Positions 32,503 through 39,988 of a stretch of DNA of 40,907 bases are shown one piece after another (the stretch's first letter is position 1; each line of letters opens with the position of its first letter). This DNA is from CBDULX01 sp965368175 (GTDB lineage Bacteria > Pseudomonadota > Gammaproteobacteria > SZUA-229). The stretch covers positions 1 to 40,907 of the forward strand of contig CBDULX010000004.1 in the NCBI GenBank assembly GCA_965368175.1. Direction: 5' to 3'. Under the pieces are notes generated by a model that was not told the origin of the DNA, searched no databases, and was given only the letters and a program-made list of their open reading frames with translations. Both the position numbers and the translations under genes were made by a program.

Positions 32503-32840
32503 AAATAAACCACGTGGGCATTTGGGGGCCACCCTTCCTTGTAAAAATTACTCGATATTTGAAGTTTAGCTTATTGTAGGTAAAATATCATGCCCGATTC
32601 GGCCAGGGCTATAGATTTTCGCTGTAATATTGATGTGTTTTATATAATTAAATTTATAGTTTTTAAAATTAACTATAAATCGTTGAAAATCATTAGCTTT
32701 ACCAGTGATCGTTTGTATGATTATTCTAAAATGTGATAGCTGTTTGGTGTGCGGATGCTGATGAATTATCCAACCATGCCTTGTTTATGGAACTGATCCT
32801 CATCAAGGAAAGTTGATCGCATTTTCCACACTATTAAAAC
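32503..32840. promoter_or_regulatory. Divergent regulatory region between the sensor kinase and the NorE-like gene
   Basis: The 338 bp are AT-rich with no coding frame. An FNR/DNR-type box lies at 32793-32806. No other clear element was found. Confidence 0.5.
32793..32806 (+). promoter_or_regulatory. FNR/DNR-type binding site upstream of the NorE-like gene
   Basis: CTGATCCTCATCAA matches TTGAT-N4-ATCAA at 9 of 10 positions. Its centre is 41 bp before the ATG at 32841, and TATTAA at 32832-32837 could be the -10. This class II geometry would put the transcript start at or next to the start codon. CRP/FNR-family control by oxygen or nitric oxide is inferred. Confidence 0.6.
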
Positions 32841-33464
32841 ATGAATGAATCCACCATTACTGCACAACAAAGCCAGCCGGTCGGGGATGTATTTAATTGC
32901 GTTTCCAGAGCTAATGGTGTGCCTGGCAATCCGGCAGTGTGGGTAGGAATCCTGGCCGAACTTACAGAATTTGCCATGATGTTTCTGTTCCTGTTTATTG
33001 CCAAAATCAATTACCCTGAAGTGTTTGCAGAAGGACCAGGAAAGTTAAATACCATGGCGGGCATGCTGAATACCCTGACTCTGTTATCCAGCAGTTATTT
33101 CGTGGCTCGGGCTATGGTTGCTATACGAGCCAATAATCCTGAGGCAGCCATGAGCTGGTTGTGGGGGGCTATAGCCGCGGCCGGTCTTTATCTGGTAATT
33201 AAATATTTTGAATATCAATGGAATGTCAGCCAGGGTATCCATATCAAAACTAACGAATTTTTTGCTATTTATTATTACATCACTTTTAATCATTTTCTGC
33301 ATGTGGCCTGGGGTGGTGGGGCGCTATTGTGGGGTGTAATGCGTATCAAAACAGGCATTTACACAGCCAGTGATCATGCTGGACTGGAGGCGATTGCCAG
33401 TTACTGGCATATGATCGATCTGGTATGGATTATAATTTTTCCACTGTTATATGTATTGAAATAG
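32841..33464 (+). CDS. NorE-like heme-copper oxidase subunit III family protein
   Basis: The 207-residue membrane protein has VPGNPAVWVGILAELTEFAMMFLFLF, typical of NorE. Further spans are at MLNTLTLLSSSYFVARAM, MSWLWGAIAAAGLYLVIKYFEYQ, NHFLHVAWGGGALLW and HMIDLVWIIIFPLLYVLK, five in all. NorE aids nitric oxide reductase in denitrifiers, and the family is related to cytochrome oxidase subunit III. The HMxDLVWI ending supports this. The NorF-like gene follows by 12 bp. No catalytic norB/norC or oxidase subunit I is in the window, so the partner enzyme is unknown. An FNR/DNR-type box lies upstream. Confidence 0.85.
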   Translation: MNESTITAQQSQPVGDVFNCVSRANGVPGNPAVWVGILAELTEFAMMFLFLFIAKINYPEVFAEGPGKLNTMAGMLNTLTLLSSSYFVARAMVAIRANNPEAAMSWLWGAIAAAGLYLVIKYFEYQWNVSQGIHIKTNEFFAIYYYITFNHFLHVAWGGGALLWGVMRIKTGIYTASDHAGLEAIASYWHMIDLVWIIIFPLLYVLK

Positions 33465-33476
33465 CAGAATCTATGA

Positions 33477-33758
33477 ATGGAAAAGGCAATGTTGCAAATT
33501 AAAAAACTTAATTATATCTGGTTGCTGGTTATGCTGATAACCATAGTCAATGCTTATATTGCGGAATCCATTGAACCCACGCTATTTATAGTACTGGTTA
33601 TTGCCATTACTATCAGCATAAAAGGCCATTTGATTATTGATCACTTCATGGCATTGCGCCATGAGAACCCAAGGCTCAGAGCAATAATGAATGCATATTT
33701 TTATTTCATCCCCATGGCGATAGTAATGGTGTATCAGTTTCCACAGCTATTTAAATAA
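33477..33758 (+). CDS. NorF-like / cytochrome oxidase subunit IV family protein
   Basis: The 93-residue protein has three hydrophobic spans (YIWLLVMLITIVNAYIA, LFIVLVIAITISIKG, AYFYFIPMAIVMVYQF) with the subunit IV signature KGHLIIDHFMALRH between them. NorF-like proteins pair with NorE. It begins 12 bp after the NorE-like gene, so the two form a transcription unit. ATG 33489 is an alternative start behind GGAAAAGGC, but it leaves only two bases of spacing. Confidence 0.82.
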   Translation: MEKAMLQIKKLNYIWLLVMLITIVNAYIAESIEPTLFIVLVIAITISIKGHLIIDHFMALRHENPRLRAIMNAYFYFIPMAIVMVYQFPQLFK

Positions 33759-33865
33759 CGAGTAAGCAGCAGTGGATGCTATGTGTCATGGGCAGTATGA
33801 TTGATTACTGATTTTCCATGAAACAATCAGTGGAAAAATATTTACATCGCTATTTGATGCAATTG

Positions 33866-33897
33866 AAACGGGGTAATTCCCTTTACCCGGTTTTTTT
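33866..33897 (+). terminator. Terminator after the NorE/NorF-like pair
   Basis: The stem AAACGGGGTAA / TTACCCGGTTT has one mismatch and loop TTCCC, and is followed by further T residues. The T tract overlaps the stop codon of the convergent tpx gene. Confidence 0.8.
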
Positions 33898-34393
33898 ATA
33901 ATGCAGCAATTGCCTTATCGTAATCCGGTTCCTGTGCAATTTCAGGCACCAGCTCCTGGTAAATCACCTTATTGTTTTCATCCAGTACCACCACAGCACG
34001 TGCGGTTATGCCTGCCAGTGGGCCATCGGTAATCAATACACCGTAATCTTTTGCGAAATTTTTGTCCCGCATCATTGAAAGTGGTATAACCTTATCAATG
34101 TTTTCAACTCCGCAAAACCGGCCCATGGCAAATGGCAGGTCTGCAGATATTACCATCATGACTACATCGTTCCGGCTAGCGGCGAAGTCATTAAATTTTT
34201 TGGTGGAGGTTGCGCACACACCTGTGTCAAGGCTGGGCACAATATTCAGTAGTTTTTTCTTACCGGCAAAATTATCCAGGGTCAGGTTGTTTAACTCCTT
34301 ATCCACCAGTGTAAAGGCCGGGGCTGTGCTGTTAACCGCAGGCAAATTGCCATTGGTGTTAATTTTATTGCCTTCTAATGTAATTGTAGCCAT
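33896..34393 (-). CDS. tpx: Thiol peroxidase Tpx
   Basis: Tpx is an atypical 2-Cys peroxiredoxin that reduces hydroperoxides with thioredoxin. The 165-residue protein has the peroxidatic motif PSLDTGVC with C60 and the resolving C94 in MGRFCG. Its MATITLEGNKI start and LAGITARAVVVLDENNKVIYQELVPEI C-terminal part are typical. The frame is open to 34444, but ATG 34393 has AGGAG 7 bp upstream and gives the conserved N-terminus. It is a single-gene unit; a MITE lies 77 bp upstream of the start. Confidence 0.96.
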   Translation of the reverse strand: MATITLEGNKINTNGNLPAVNSTAPAFTLVDKELNNLTLDNFAGKKKLLNIVPSLDTGVCATSTKKFNDFAASRNDVVMMVISADLPFAMGRFCGVENIDKVIPLSMMRDKNFAKDYGVLITDGPLAGITARAVVVLDENNKVIYQELVPEIAQEPDYDKAIAAL

Positions 34394-34469
34394 AGGAAAA
34401 CTCCTTTGGTTGGGAGGGGCCGCCTGATACAGTCCGGCAGGCATATAATCATTTTAAATAATAAGTTAG

Positions 34470-34623
34470 GGGTCTCTGATTAAGTCTGCTTGAAATCAGG
34501 CTGTGGTGAGTGTTTAGATTTTTCGCGAAGTGAGGTGGAATAGTTATTCTATTGCAACGAAATCGGGAAAAATCTGCACACTTACAACCAGCATAAAACA
34601 ATCATGACTTGATCAGAGGTTCC
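34470..34623 (+). mobile_element. MITE copy D, full length (154 bp) with TTAG duplication
   Basis: The ends are GGGTCTCTGATTAAGTC and GACTTGATCAGAGGTTCC. TTAG flanks both sides (34466-34469 and 34624-34627), a 4-bp target duplication that fits the YTAR preference of IS5-type transposases. The body aligns end to end with copy A in the opposite orientation and has no coding frame. It lies in the tpx-pit divergent region, where it may separate or alter promoters. Confidence 0.9.
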
Positions 34624-34627
34624 TTAG

Positions 34628-34924
34628 CTATAGTAAAACTGAAACGCTAGAGAAGTAAATGGATTTTTAGGCTGTTTTCGAAAACTGATACCGAGACTTA
34701 AGCCTTTTAATATTGATGGTTATTACCGTTCGATTATTGTTATTTATCAATAAACTCTTTGTACATACACCCTTATGGTCGGTATCATTCGCAGAATGAT
34801 TTATATCGCATAAATACCGTTCCATGACTTGTTTGCAGCAATAACCTGGCGACATCAACTTTATGCAGCTGTGATGACAGATTGCTAAGCTTTACATCAC
34901 ACTGTTTTTTCAGGGGTAAATTTT
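34628..34924. other. Region upstream of the phosphate transporter, no gene seen
   Basis: About 300 bp between the MITE and pit. One 63-codon minus-strand frame (34667-34858) has no recognisable features. CTGTGATGACAG at 34869-34880 is a small dyad 45 bp before the start. No convincing PhoB box was found. Confidence 0.5.
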
Positions 34925-36487
34925 TTGGAACTTAAAGACATCAATGACATTGAGAAAGCCACCAAATATGGGCGTTCTGAGATATTTCGCCTGGGCCTGG
35001 CTCTGGCGTTCATGGTTGGCATCATGTTGTTTACGGGTTCAACCATCAGTGGCATCGATGGCAATTATCTACTGGTCATGGCCGCCCTCATAGGTGGCTA
35101 CATGGCTATGAATATCGGTGCCAATGATGTCGCCAATAATGTAGGACCTGCGGTAGGCTCCAGGGCCATGACATTGACGGGTGCCATAATTATCGCTGCT
35201 ATCTTTGAAGTGTCGGGTGCGCTCATTGCCGGTGGTGATGTTGTGAGCACCATCAAGAAGGGGATTATCGACCCCAGTATGATCGCCGATACCAGCACCT
35301 TTATCTGGTTGATGATGGCGGCACTGCTGGCCGGAGCTGTATGGCTGAATATAGCGACAGCGCTGGGCGCACCGGTTTCAACTACCCATTCCATCGTGGG
35401 TGGCGTGCTCGGCGCCGGTATAGCGGCTGGCGGACTGGGTATAGCAAACTGGACAAAAATGGGACAGATTGCAGCCAGCTGGGTCATCTCACCGGTTCTT
35501 GGGGGCCTGATAGCGGCTCTGTTCCTGTATCTGATAAAGCGCACCATTACCTACGACAAAGATATGGCCCAGGCGGCGAGAAGAATGGTGCCAGTGCTGG
35601 TCGGCATTATGGCCTGGGCCTTTGGTACCTATCTGCTACTAAAGGGCTTTAAACATATCTGGAAAGTGGATTTTATAACGGCTTCACTCATTGGCCTGAT
35701 CATCGCCGTGAGTATTTATTTTCTGGTTCGGCCCATGGTTGCAAAAGCCTCTCGAAAGATAAAAAATGATAAAACCGGTGTCAATCAACTGTTTACCATA
35801 CCCCTTATTTTTTCAGCAGCATTACTGAGTTTTGCTCATGGTGCCAATGATGTAGCCAATGCCGTTGGGCCACTGGCGGCTATCAATGACGCTGTTCTTC
35901 ATGGTGGGGTCATTCAGAAGGCCTCTATTCCGATCTGGGTGATGATGGTGGGTGCGGTGGGCATTGCACTTGGCCTGGCGCTGTATGGGCCTAAACTGAT
36001 TCGCACAGTAGGTTCAGAAATTACCGAGCTGGATCAAACCAGGGCTTTCAGTATCGCCATGGCGGCTTCTATTACCGTAATTATTGCCAGTCAGCTGGGT
36101 TTACCGGTCAGTTCCACGCATATCGCGGTAGGTGGTGTTTTTGGGGTGGGTTTTTTACGTGAATACCTCAAGGCCAGCTACTCAAAAATGGTCGATGAAA
36201 TCATTTCACATCATCATGACCAGGACGAAGCCGTGATCGAGGCTTTTCTGCTGGAATTTAAGTATGCTTCAATCAGAGAAAAGGCCCGCATGCTAAAACA
36301 GCTCAAGGAGCATTCTGCCAAAGCCGACCTGACCAAAAAAGAACGCAAGAGTCTGAAAAAAGTTTACCGACAGGAACTGGTGAAACGATCCCATCTGCTT
36401 AAAATTGCAGCGGCCTGGGTCATCACGGTTCCGGCTTCGGGGGCCATGGCCGCCTTATTCTATTTTGTATTAAGCAGCGTAATGTAG
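34925..36487 (+). CDS. PiT-family inorganic phosphate transporter
   Basis: PiT/PHO4 permeases import phosphate with protons or sodium. The 520-residue protein has the duplicated signature GANDVANNVGPAVGSRAMT and HGANDVANAVGPLAA. It also has the paired PVSTTHS / PVSSTHI motifs and at least ten hydrophobic spans. A hydrophilic Lys/His/Glu-rich region (about 425-490) precedes the last span. The start is TTG 34925 (MELKDIND), with AGGGG about 9 bp upstream. The first ATG (residue 30) would cut the first span. No PhoU-like gene is adjacent. The N-terminal and C-terminal extensions are typical of the larger proteobacterial members. Confidence 0.92.
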   Translation: MELKDINDIEKATKYGRSEIFRLGLALAFMVGIMLFTGSTISGIDGNYLLVMAALIGGYMAMNIGANDVANNVGPAVGSRAMTLTGAIIIAAIFEVSGALIAGGDVVSTIKKGIIDPSMIADTSTFIWLMMAALLAGAVWLNIATALGAPVSTTHSIVGGVLGAGIAAGGLGIANWTKMGQIAASWVISPVLGGLIAALFLYLIKRTITYDKDMAQAARRMVPVLVGIMAWAFGTYLLLKGFKHIWKVDFITASLIGLIIAVSIYFLVRPMVAKASRKIKNDKTGVNQLFTIPLIFSAALLSFAHGANDVANAVGPLAAINDAVLHGGVIQKASIPIWVMMVGAVGIALGLALYGPKLIRTVGSEITELDQTRAFSIAMAASITVIIASQLGLPVSSTHIAVGGVFGVGFLREYLKASYSKMVDEIISHHHDQDEAVIEAFLLEFKYASIREKARMLKQLKEHSAKADLTKKERKSLKKVYRQELVKRSHLLKIAAAWVITVPASGAMAALFYFVLSSVM

Positions 36488-36504
36488 TTAAATTTCTCGG
36501 CCAA

Positions 36505-36521
36505 AATTAATCAGAGATTCC
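36505..36521 (+). mobile_element. Probable MITE end remnant
   Basis: AATTAATCAGAGATTCC followed by TTAA resembles the MITE right end (GACTTGATCAGAGGTTCC plus YTAR). No left end is visible. It lies 18 bp after the pit stop. Confidence 0.45.
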
Positions 36522-36679
36522 TTAATTAATAATATTAGTGATTATTATTTTGGCCCATATTTTCTTTAATTCATTCAAATGAGTGATTGTGAACTGGTTC
36601 ACACAGGCTATACTTATTTTATAAGTAATCGTTTTATATAAGTAATTCAATATACACATATAGAATGGAGCCTCCAGTT

Positions 36680-36991
36680 ATGGAACAAGCGCCTCAGAAA
36701 AATACCGATAGAAGGTACTATCACCGTACTGATATTGGTTCTCCCGTTGCATACAAACCCTATAATGATGAAAGTTATAAGGACGGAATACTGATAAATA
36801 TCAGTGAAACCGGTGCGCTTATTGGGGTGAATGAAAAATTAGAGCTGGATACTCACCTGTACCTGAAAATGGAATCGGGTGAAGAAAACGAACCCCCCAT
36901 CCAGATGCTGGCGGAGACCATACGCGTAGCTGAAAAACTGGAGGGCTATGAATATTGTTATGGCTGTATGATTCTGGATGTGTTTTATTAA
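36680..36991 (+). CDS. PilZ-domain protein, putative c-di-GMP receptor
   Basis: The 103-residue protein is a single PilZ domain. The c-di-GMP binding residues are present: R-YYH-R in DRRYYHRTDI near the N-terminus and NISETG for the (D/N)xSxxG motif. The remainder (ETIRVAEKLEGYEYCYGCMILDVFY) fits the PilZ beta-barrel. The target is unknown. ATG 36680 has GGAG 9 bp upstream and is preferred over ATG 36665, which has no ribosome binding site. The diguanylate cyclase at 10600-12414 is a possible supplier of its ligand but is not adjacent. Confidence 0.87.
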   Translation: MEQAPQKNTDRRYYHRTDIGSPVAYKPYNDESYKDGILINISETGALIGVNEKLELDTHLYLKMESGEENEPPIQMLAETIRVAEKLEGYEYCYGCMILDVFY

Positions 36992-37049
36992 TCAATAATT
37001 GACTGGACTCGTGCACAGCAGCAAGTTGTTAATTTTATTTTTTTATCTG

Positions 37050-37101
37050 TTCGCGAACTAAAGCTCACGGTTACCTCAATGGTTGAACTTTAGTTCGCGA
37101 A
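37050..37101. terminator. Perfect 14-bp inverted repeat between pilZ and the GDSL esterase
   Basis: TTCGCGAACTAAAG at 37050-37063 is repeated in perfect inversion at 37088-37101, with a 24-nt spacer, followed by AGTTTTTC. Each arm also contains the palindrome TTCGCGAA. Its place between convergent genes suggests a terminator for pilZ, but the long loop also allows a paired protein-binding site. Confidence 0.55.
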
Positions 37102-37152
37102 AGTTTTTCAGGCTAATAACAATAGCTGTTATTATTATCGCCTTCTTCCGTT

Positions 37153-38121
37153 TTATATCTTCACTCGCACACAATCACAGTCATCGTATTCATCATCATT
37201 CAGCGCCTTATAAAAGGCCTCGCCGACCATCTTATGCACACGTGTTGTGGGATGAATTTCATCAAAGAAAATAAACTGATCAAAATTTACACCGTAGTTA
37301 CAGTCGGGATGAAAGAAGTATGCATCCGCATCATAAACAAGCGTACTGAAACAGGCCTCAGTGGAATTACTGAAGCCATACTTGTCGGCTTTTTTCAGAA
37401 GCTTGTCAAAAAATTTAAACAGGTCGAATTCGCTAATGTTTATACTGGAGTCAGCTTCAAGCTGTTCAGCAATACCATGCATTTCTGTCTTAAAAAGATT
37501 GCTGAGTAAAAGAGCACGATCAACCAGTTCGGGATCATCGGTGGCAAAAAACCGGGTTTCAGGTATTACACTGATATTTGGTGAGTTAACCAGCAGAAAC
37601 GAACGTGCGCCGGCCTGAGCCAGGCTTTCAATGGCATGACGAACTTCAGTAACAGCGGCCTTTACCAGCGATTGTGCGAGCGCAAAATCCTGCACATAAA
37701 CGGCATCGCGAACATCATTGCCACCAATAAACATCACATACAGGGCATCTGCAGGGGCCACAAAGCCATGGTTGGCGTGGAAACTGATTAACTGGGTGTT
37801 CAGATCATATATATCGTTACCATAGGCATTAGCGCGTGCCACGGCATAATTGCTGCCCACTTCGGGGCCCACCAGGTGCAAGGATGCTTCAGCCGAGAGC
37901 CCGAGCCTGGCCGCCAGTGTTTCCACCGCCACAGGACCGTTGCTGACCCGGTTCATGTAGTAGGGCGCTGGTAAATCCCCGCCGATAGAGGCCAGGTTGC
38001 CGGTATCCGACAAACTGTCACCAAATACATATATCTGGCTGAACGAGGGTGCCGCCTGAACCCATGATGAGAATATTAGTAATAAAGGAATAATGAATTT
38101 AAGCAGGTGATTTTTAGACAT
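37153..38121 (-). CDS. Secreted GDSL/SGNH esterase
   Basis: The 322-residue protein has a signal peptide (1-23, MSKNHLLKFIIPLLLIFSSW then VQA). The SGNH blocks follow: GDSLSDTGN with nucleophile S36, the Asn block GGND at 133-136, and DEIHP with D287 and H290. Such enzymes hydrolyse lipid or carbohydrate esters outside the cytoplasm. No autotransporter barrel follows; the C-terminus ends shortly after the catalytic block with an acidic DDEYDDCDC stretch. ATG 38121 has GGAG 8 bp upstream; the frame extends to 38166 without such a site. It is unlinked to other genes. Confidence 0.9.
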   Translation of the reverse strand: MSKNHLLKFIIPLLLIFSSWVQAAPSFSQIYVFGDSLSDTGNLASIGGDLPAPYYMNRVSNGPVAVETLAARLGLSAEASLHLVGPEVGSNYAVARANAYGNDIYDLNTQLISFHANHGFVAPADALYVMFIGGNDVRDAVYVQDFALAQSLVKAAVTEVRHAIESLAQAGARSFLLVNSPNISVIPETRFFATDDPELVDRALLLSNLFKTEMHGIAEQLEADSSINISEFDLFKFFDKLLKKADKYGFSNSTEACFSTLVYDADAYFFHPDCNYGVNFDQFIFFDEIHPTTRVHKMVGEAFYKALNDDEYDDCDCVRVKI

Positions 38122-38204
38122 TTTACTTTCTCCATTTTTCTGAGGTGCCTGAATCCTGCAAGGCATTTATTAGCATAGAACAAAAGTATTCTAATGTCAT
38201 TTGT

Positions 38205-38246
38205 AAGCTCAAAGTTGTAAGTTGTAAGTTGTAAGTTGTAAGTCGG
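38205..38246. repeat. Heptanucleotide tandem array
   Basis: Six 7-bp units in phase: AAGCTCA, four perfect AAGTTGT, then AAGTCGG. It is of the same family as the arrays at 2662-2757 and 40861-40907. Confidence 0.9.
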
Positions 38247-38269
38247 GGTACTGCTGTCCCACAAACGCG

Positions 38270-38353
38270 TCATTCCCGCGTAGGCGGGAATCCAGCGATC
38301 GTGACGCGTATGCCAATCAATAACTTACTGGATGCCCGTTTGCGCGGGTATGA
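38270..38353. repeat. Paired dRS3-like inverted repeat
   Basis: The left arm 38270-38295 (TCATTCCCGCGTAGGCGGGA...) is itself a hairpin. The right arm 38328-38353 is its diverged inverted copy (minus strand TCATACCCGCGCAAACGGGC...). The motif ATTCCCGCG-N-GCGGGAAT is widespread in proteobacterial genomes and resembles neisserial dRS3. The two arms frame a 32-bp spacer. Confidence 0.75.
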
Positions 38354-38570
38354 TATTGTTCCCGCTTTTGAAACGCCATGTCTATAGGCAGTTGATCCTA
38401 TTACAAATACTGAAATAGCAGTATTTAATGCTTGTTCTACATGTTCATGTAGGATTGTAGTGTAAGTCGGGGAGCTATGGTCTGCTTTTTAATAGCTTGT
38501 TTGTTGCCGATCAATGACAGGCGTAGGCTTCATTCTTATAGTTAATAAAGAAGTTTTTTATTAGGAGAGG

Positions 38571-39080
38571 ATGATGGAGATTAATACTTTACCTAAATAC
38601 GATATGAGCGACAATCCAACACACTGTTGTCCGCGATTTAAATCGGAAGGCTGGGATGGACAGGAGCTTCACTTTAAAGATAAGTTATTCGTCAAGGCTA
38701 AAACCAGAAGTATTTTTCACATCCCGATTAATATGGGATCGGTATTCTCAAAAACATTAAGCGCTATAGAAAGTGCTGACGCTATGAACGAGGACGACTT
38801 CATTGTTTTATCCAATGATCCTTCGGCATGGACCAGTGAGCATTATTTTTCAGTAAGCAAAGAAATACCCGATCAGGAAATGGTACATATGACAGGTGAT
38901 TATCTGACTAAGGTTTTTGAGGGACCATATAAAAACGTACCCAAATGGGAAAAAGAGATGGAAAAACTTGTTGATAGCAAAGGAATGAAAACAAATAAAA
39001 TGTATTTTTTCTATACCACCTGCCCGAAGTGCGCCAGATACTATGGCAAAAATTATATGGTGGCTGTGGCTGAAGTGTAA
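38571..39080 (+). CDS. Conserved-looking protein of unknown function with paired cysteines
   Basis: The 169-residue protein is soluble with no signal peptide or span. It has HCCPRF near the N-terminus (C19, C20), then GWDGQELHFKDKLFVKAKTRS and an acidic middle. It ends with MYFFYTTCPKCARYYGKNYM, a CxxC that could bind a metal or be redox-active. I do not recognise the family. The good AGGAGAGG ribosome site (second ATG at 38574 is equally possible) and a balanced composition support a real gene. The next gene, a CopZ-N-like metallochaperone, is 88 bp downstream on the same strand and is also cysteine-rich. Confidence 0.75.
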   Translation: MMEINTLPKYDMSDNPTHCCPRFKSEGWDGQELHFKDKLFVKAKTRSIFHIPINMGSVFSKTLSAIESADAMNEDDFIVLSNDPSAWTSEHYFSVSKEIPDQEMVHMTGDYLTKVFEGPYKNVPKWEKEMEKLVDSKGMKTNKMYFFYTTCPKCARYYGKNYMVAVAEV

Positions 39081-39168
39081 TTTACAGATGCTTAATCGTA
39101 AGTGATCGGGAGATGTTATAATTGTTGCTGTTTCAATTCCACCAGAGTCGTTCCGGGAGGCATAAAAA

Positions 39169-39609
39169 ATGTCCGATTGCTGCTCAGTAAGTGAATCAGA
39201 TCCAGATAAAACAGCCCCGGACAAATCAAGTCGGCATGTTTGCCCGCAAAACGGCACAGCCTGTGCACAGGTCGCCAGAACAACCATGTTGCACCATATT
39301 CAGCAACCCTGGCTGCAGGCATTAAAAGATCAAAATTATTATTTTTGTGATGATCCCGACTGCGAGGTGGTGTATTTTGGTGAAGATGACAGCATCATTA
39401 AAAAATCACAGTTGCGCACACAGGTGGGAATTAAAGAATCATCCCCCCAGGCACTCCTCTGTTACTGCTTTGGAGTAAGCCGGCAAATGGCGGAAACCAG
39501 TCCACAGGCCAGAGAATTTGTAGTACAGCAAACCCGGCAATCTGTGTGTGCCTGTGAAACGCGCAATCCCTCCGGGCGTTGTTGTTTGAAGGATTTCCCA
39601 AAAAACTAA
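39169..39609 (+). CDS. CopZ N-terminal-like iron-sulfur/zinc metallochaperone
   Basis: The 146-residue protein begins MSDCCSV. It has CPQNGTACAQV, then HHIQQPWLQAL, YYFCDDPDCEVVYFGEDDS, LRTQVGIKE, ALLCYCFGVS and a final CACETRNPSGRCCLKDF. The cysteine layout matches the N-terminal domain of Archaeoglobus CopZ and its bacterial stand-alone homologues. Those bind a [2Fe-2S] cluster and zinc and are linked to copper handling. It lacks the HMA copper-binding domain, so direct copper transfer is not shown. GGGAGG lies 8 bp upstream of the ATG. No copper ATPase is in the window. Confidence 0.82.
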   Translation: MSDCCSVSESDPDKTAPDKSSRHVCPQNGTACAQVARTTMLHHIQQPWLQALKDQNYYFCDDPDCEVVYFGEDDSIIKKSQLRTQVGIKESSPQALLCYCFGVSRQMAETSPQAREFVVQQTRQSVCACETRNPSGRCCLKDFPKN

Positions 39610-39988
39610 TGGCTAAGCGGAATCAGGAAACAGGCATATTTCAGTACTCAGGTCGCACTGGTACCTGTGGTTAGGAACCGCTCTAAAAAATTAAAAAAAT
39701 AATGCTATAAACTCTATTAGCGACAATAGACTTTCCTGTGTATTCATGCACAGCAATGTAATGTTTAATGATCGAATAGTCAGGTTTTGCCCGGCCCACA
39801 GGTGAAGGCAATGAAGCCGGAGTAATAGTGCATATCTGGGGCAGCTATAATATATAGGGAACCTCTGATTAAGTCTGGACACTTTTCTCCAGTATAAAAC
39901 AATCACGACTTGATGAGAGTTTCCATATTTAAGCAATAAAAATAGAATCTCTTTAATGCAGTGAATAACATAATTGAAGGAATCGGTC
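39610..39988. other. Intergenic region with a MITE copy
   Basis: Apart from the MITE at 39858-39924 and the ribosome binding site AAGGA at 39977, nothing was recognised. A 21-codon frame from 39609 and a 99-codon minus-strand frame lack support. Confidence 0.5.
39858..39924 (+). mobile_element. MITE copy E, deleted form (67 bp)
   Basis: It has ends GGAACCTCTGATTAAGTC and GACTTGATGAGAGTTTCC and the inner AGTATAAAACAATC of the long copies, but lacks the core. The flanks ATAG and ATAT are not identical, so no clear duplication remains. Confidence 0.85.

Larger units (their letters stand above)
38122..38570. other. Repeat-rich intergenic region
   Basis: The 449 bp hold a heptamer array (38205-38246) and a paired CCCGCG repeat (38270-38353). 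From 38354 to 38570 nothing was recognised; AGGAG at 38563-38567 serves the next gene. Confidence 0.6.

Noticed and set aside
34667..34858. 63-codon minus-strand frame between the MITE and pit
   Set aside because: No ribosome site, no hydrophobic or motif pattern and odd composition; most likely chance.
34861..34890. Possible PhoB box before the phosphate transporter
   Set aside because: Only one CTGTCAT half (minus strand) matches; the second half agrees at 3 of 7 positions, and PiT genes are often not PhoB-activated.
37083..37274. 63-codon plus-strand frame with a hydrophobic start and His-rich tail
   Set aside because: Its last 120 bases are antisense to the esterase C-terminus and it starts with TTG inside the 37050-37101 inverted repeat.
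38205..38246. Possible CRISPR or telomere-like array
   Set aside because: Units are 7 bp and contiguous with no spacers, and no cas genes are present.
39609..39674. 21-codon frame overlapping the CopZ-like stop (TAATG)
   Set aside because: The stop/start overlap alone is weak; the peptide has no features and no downstream gene.
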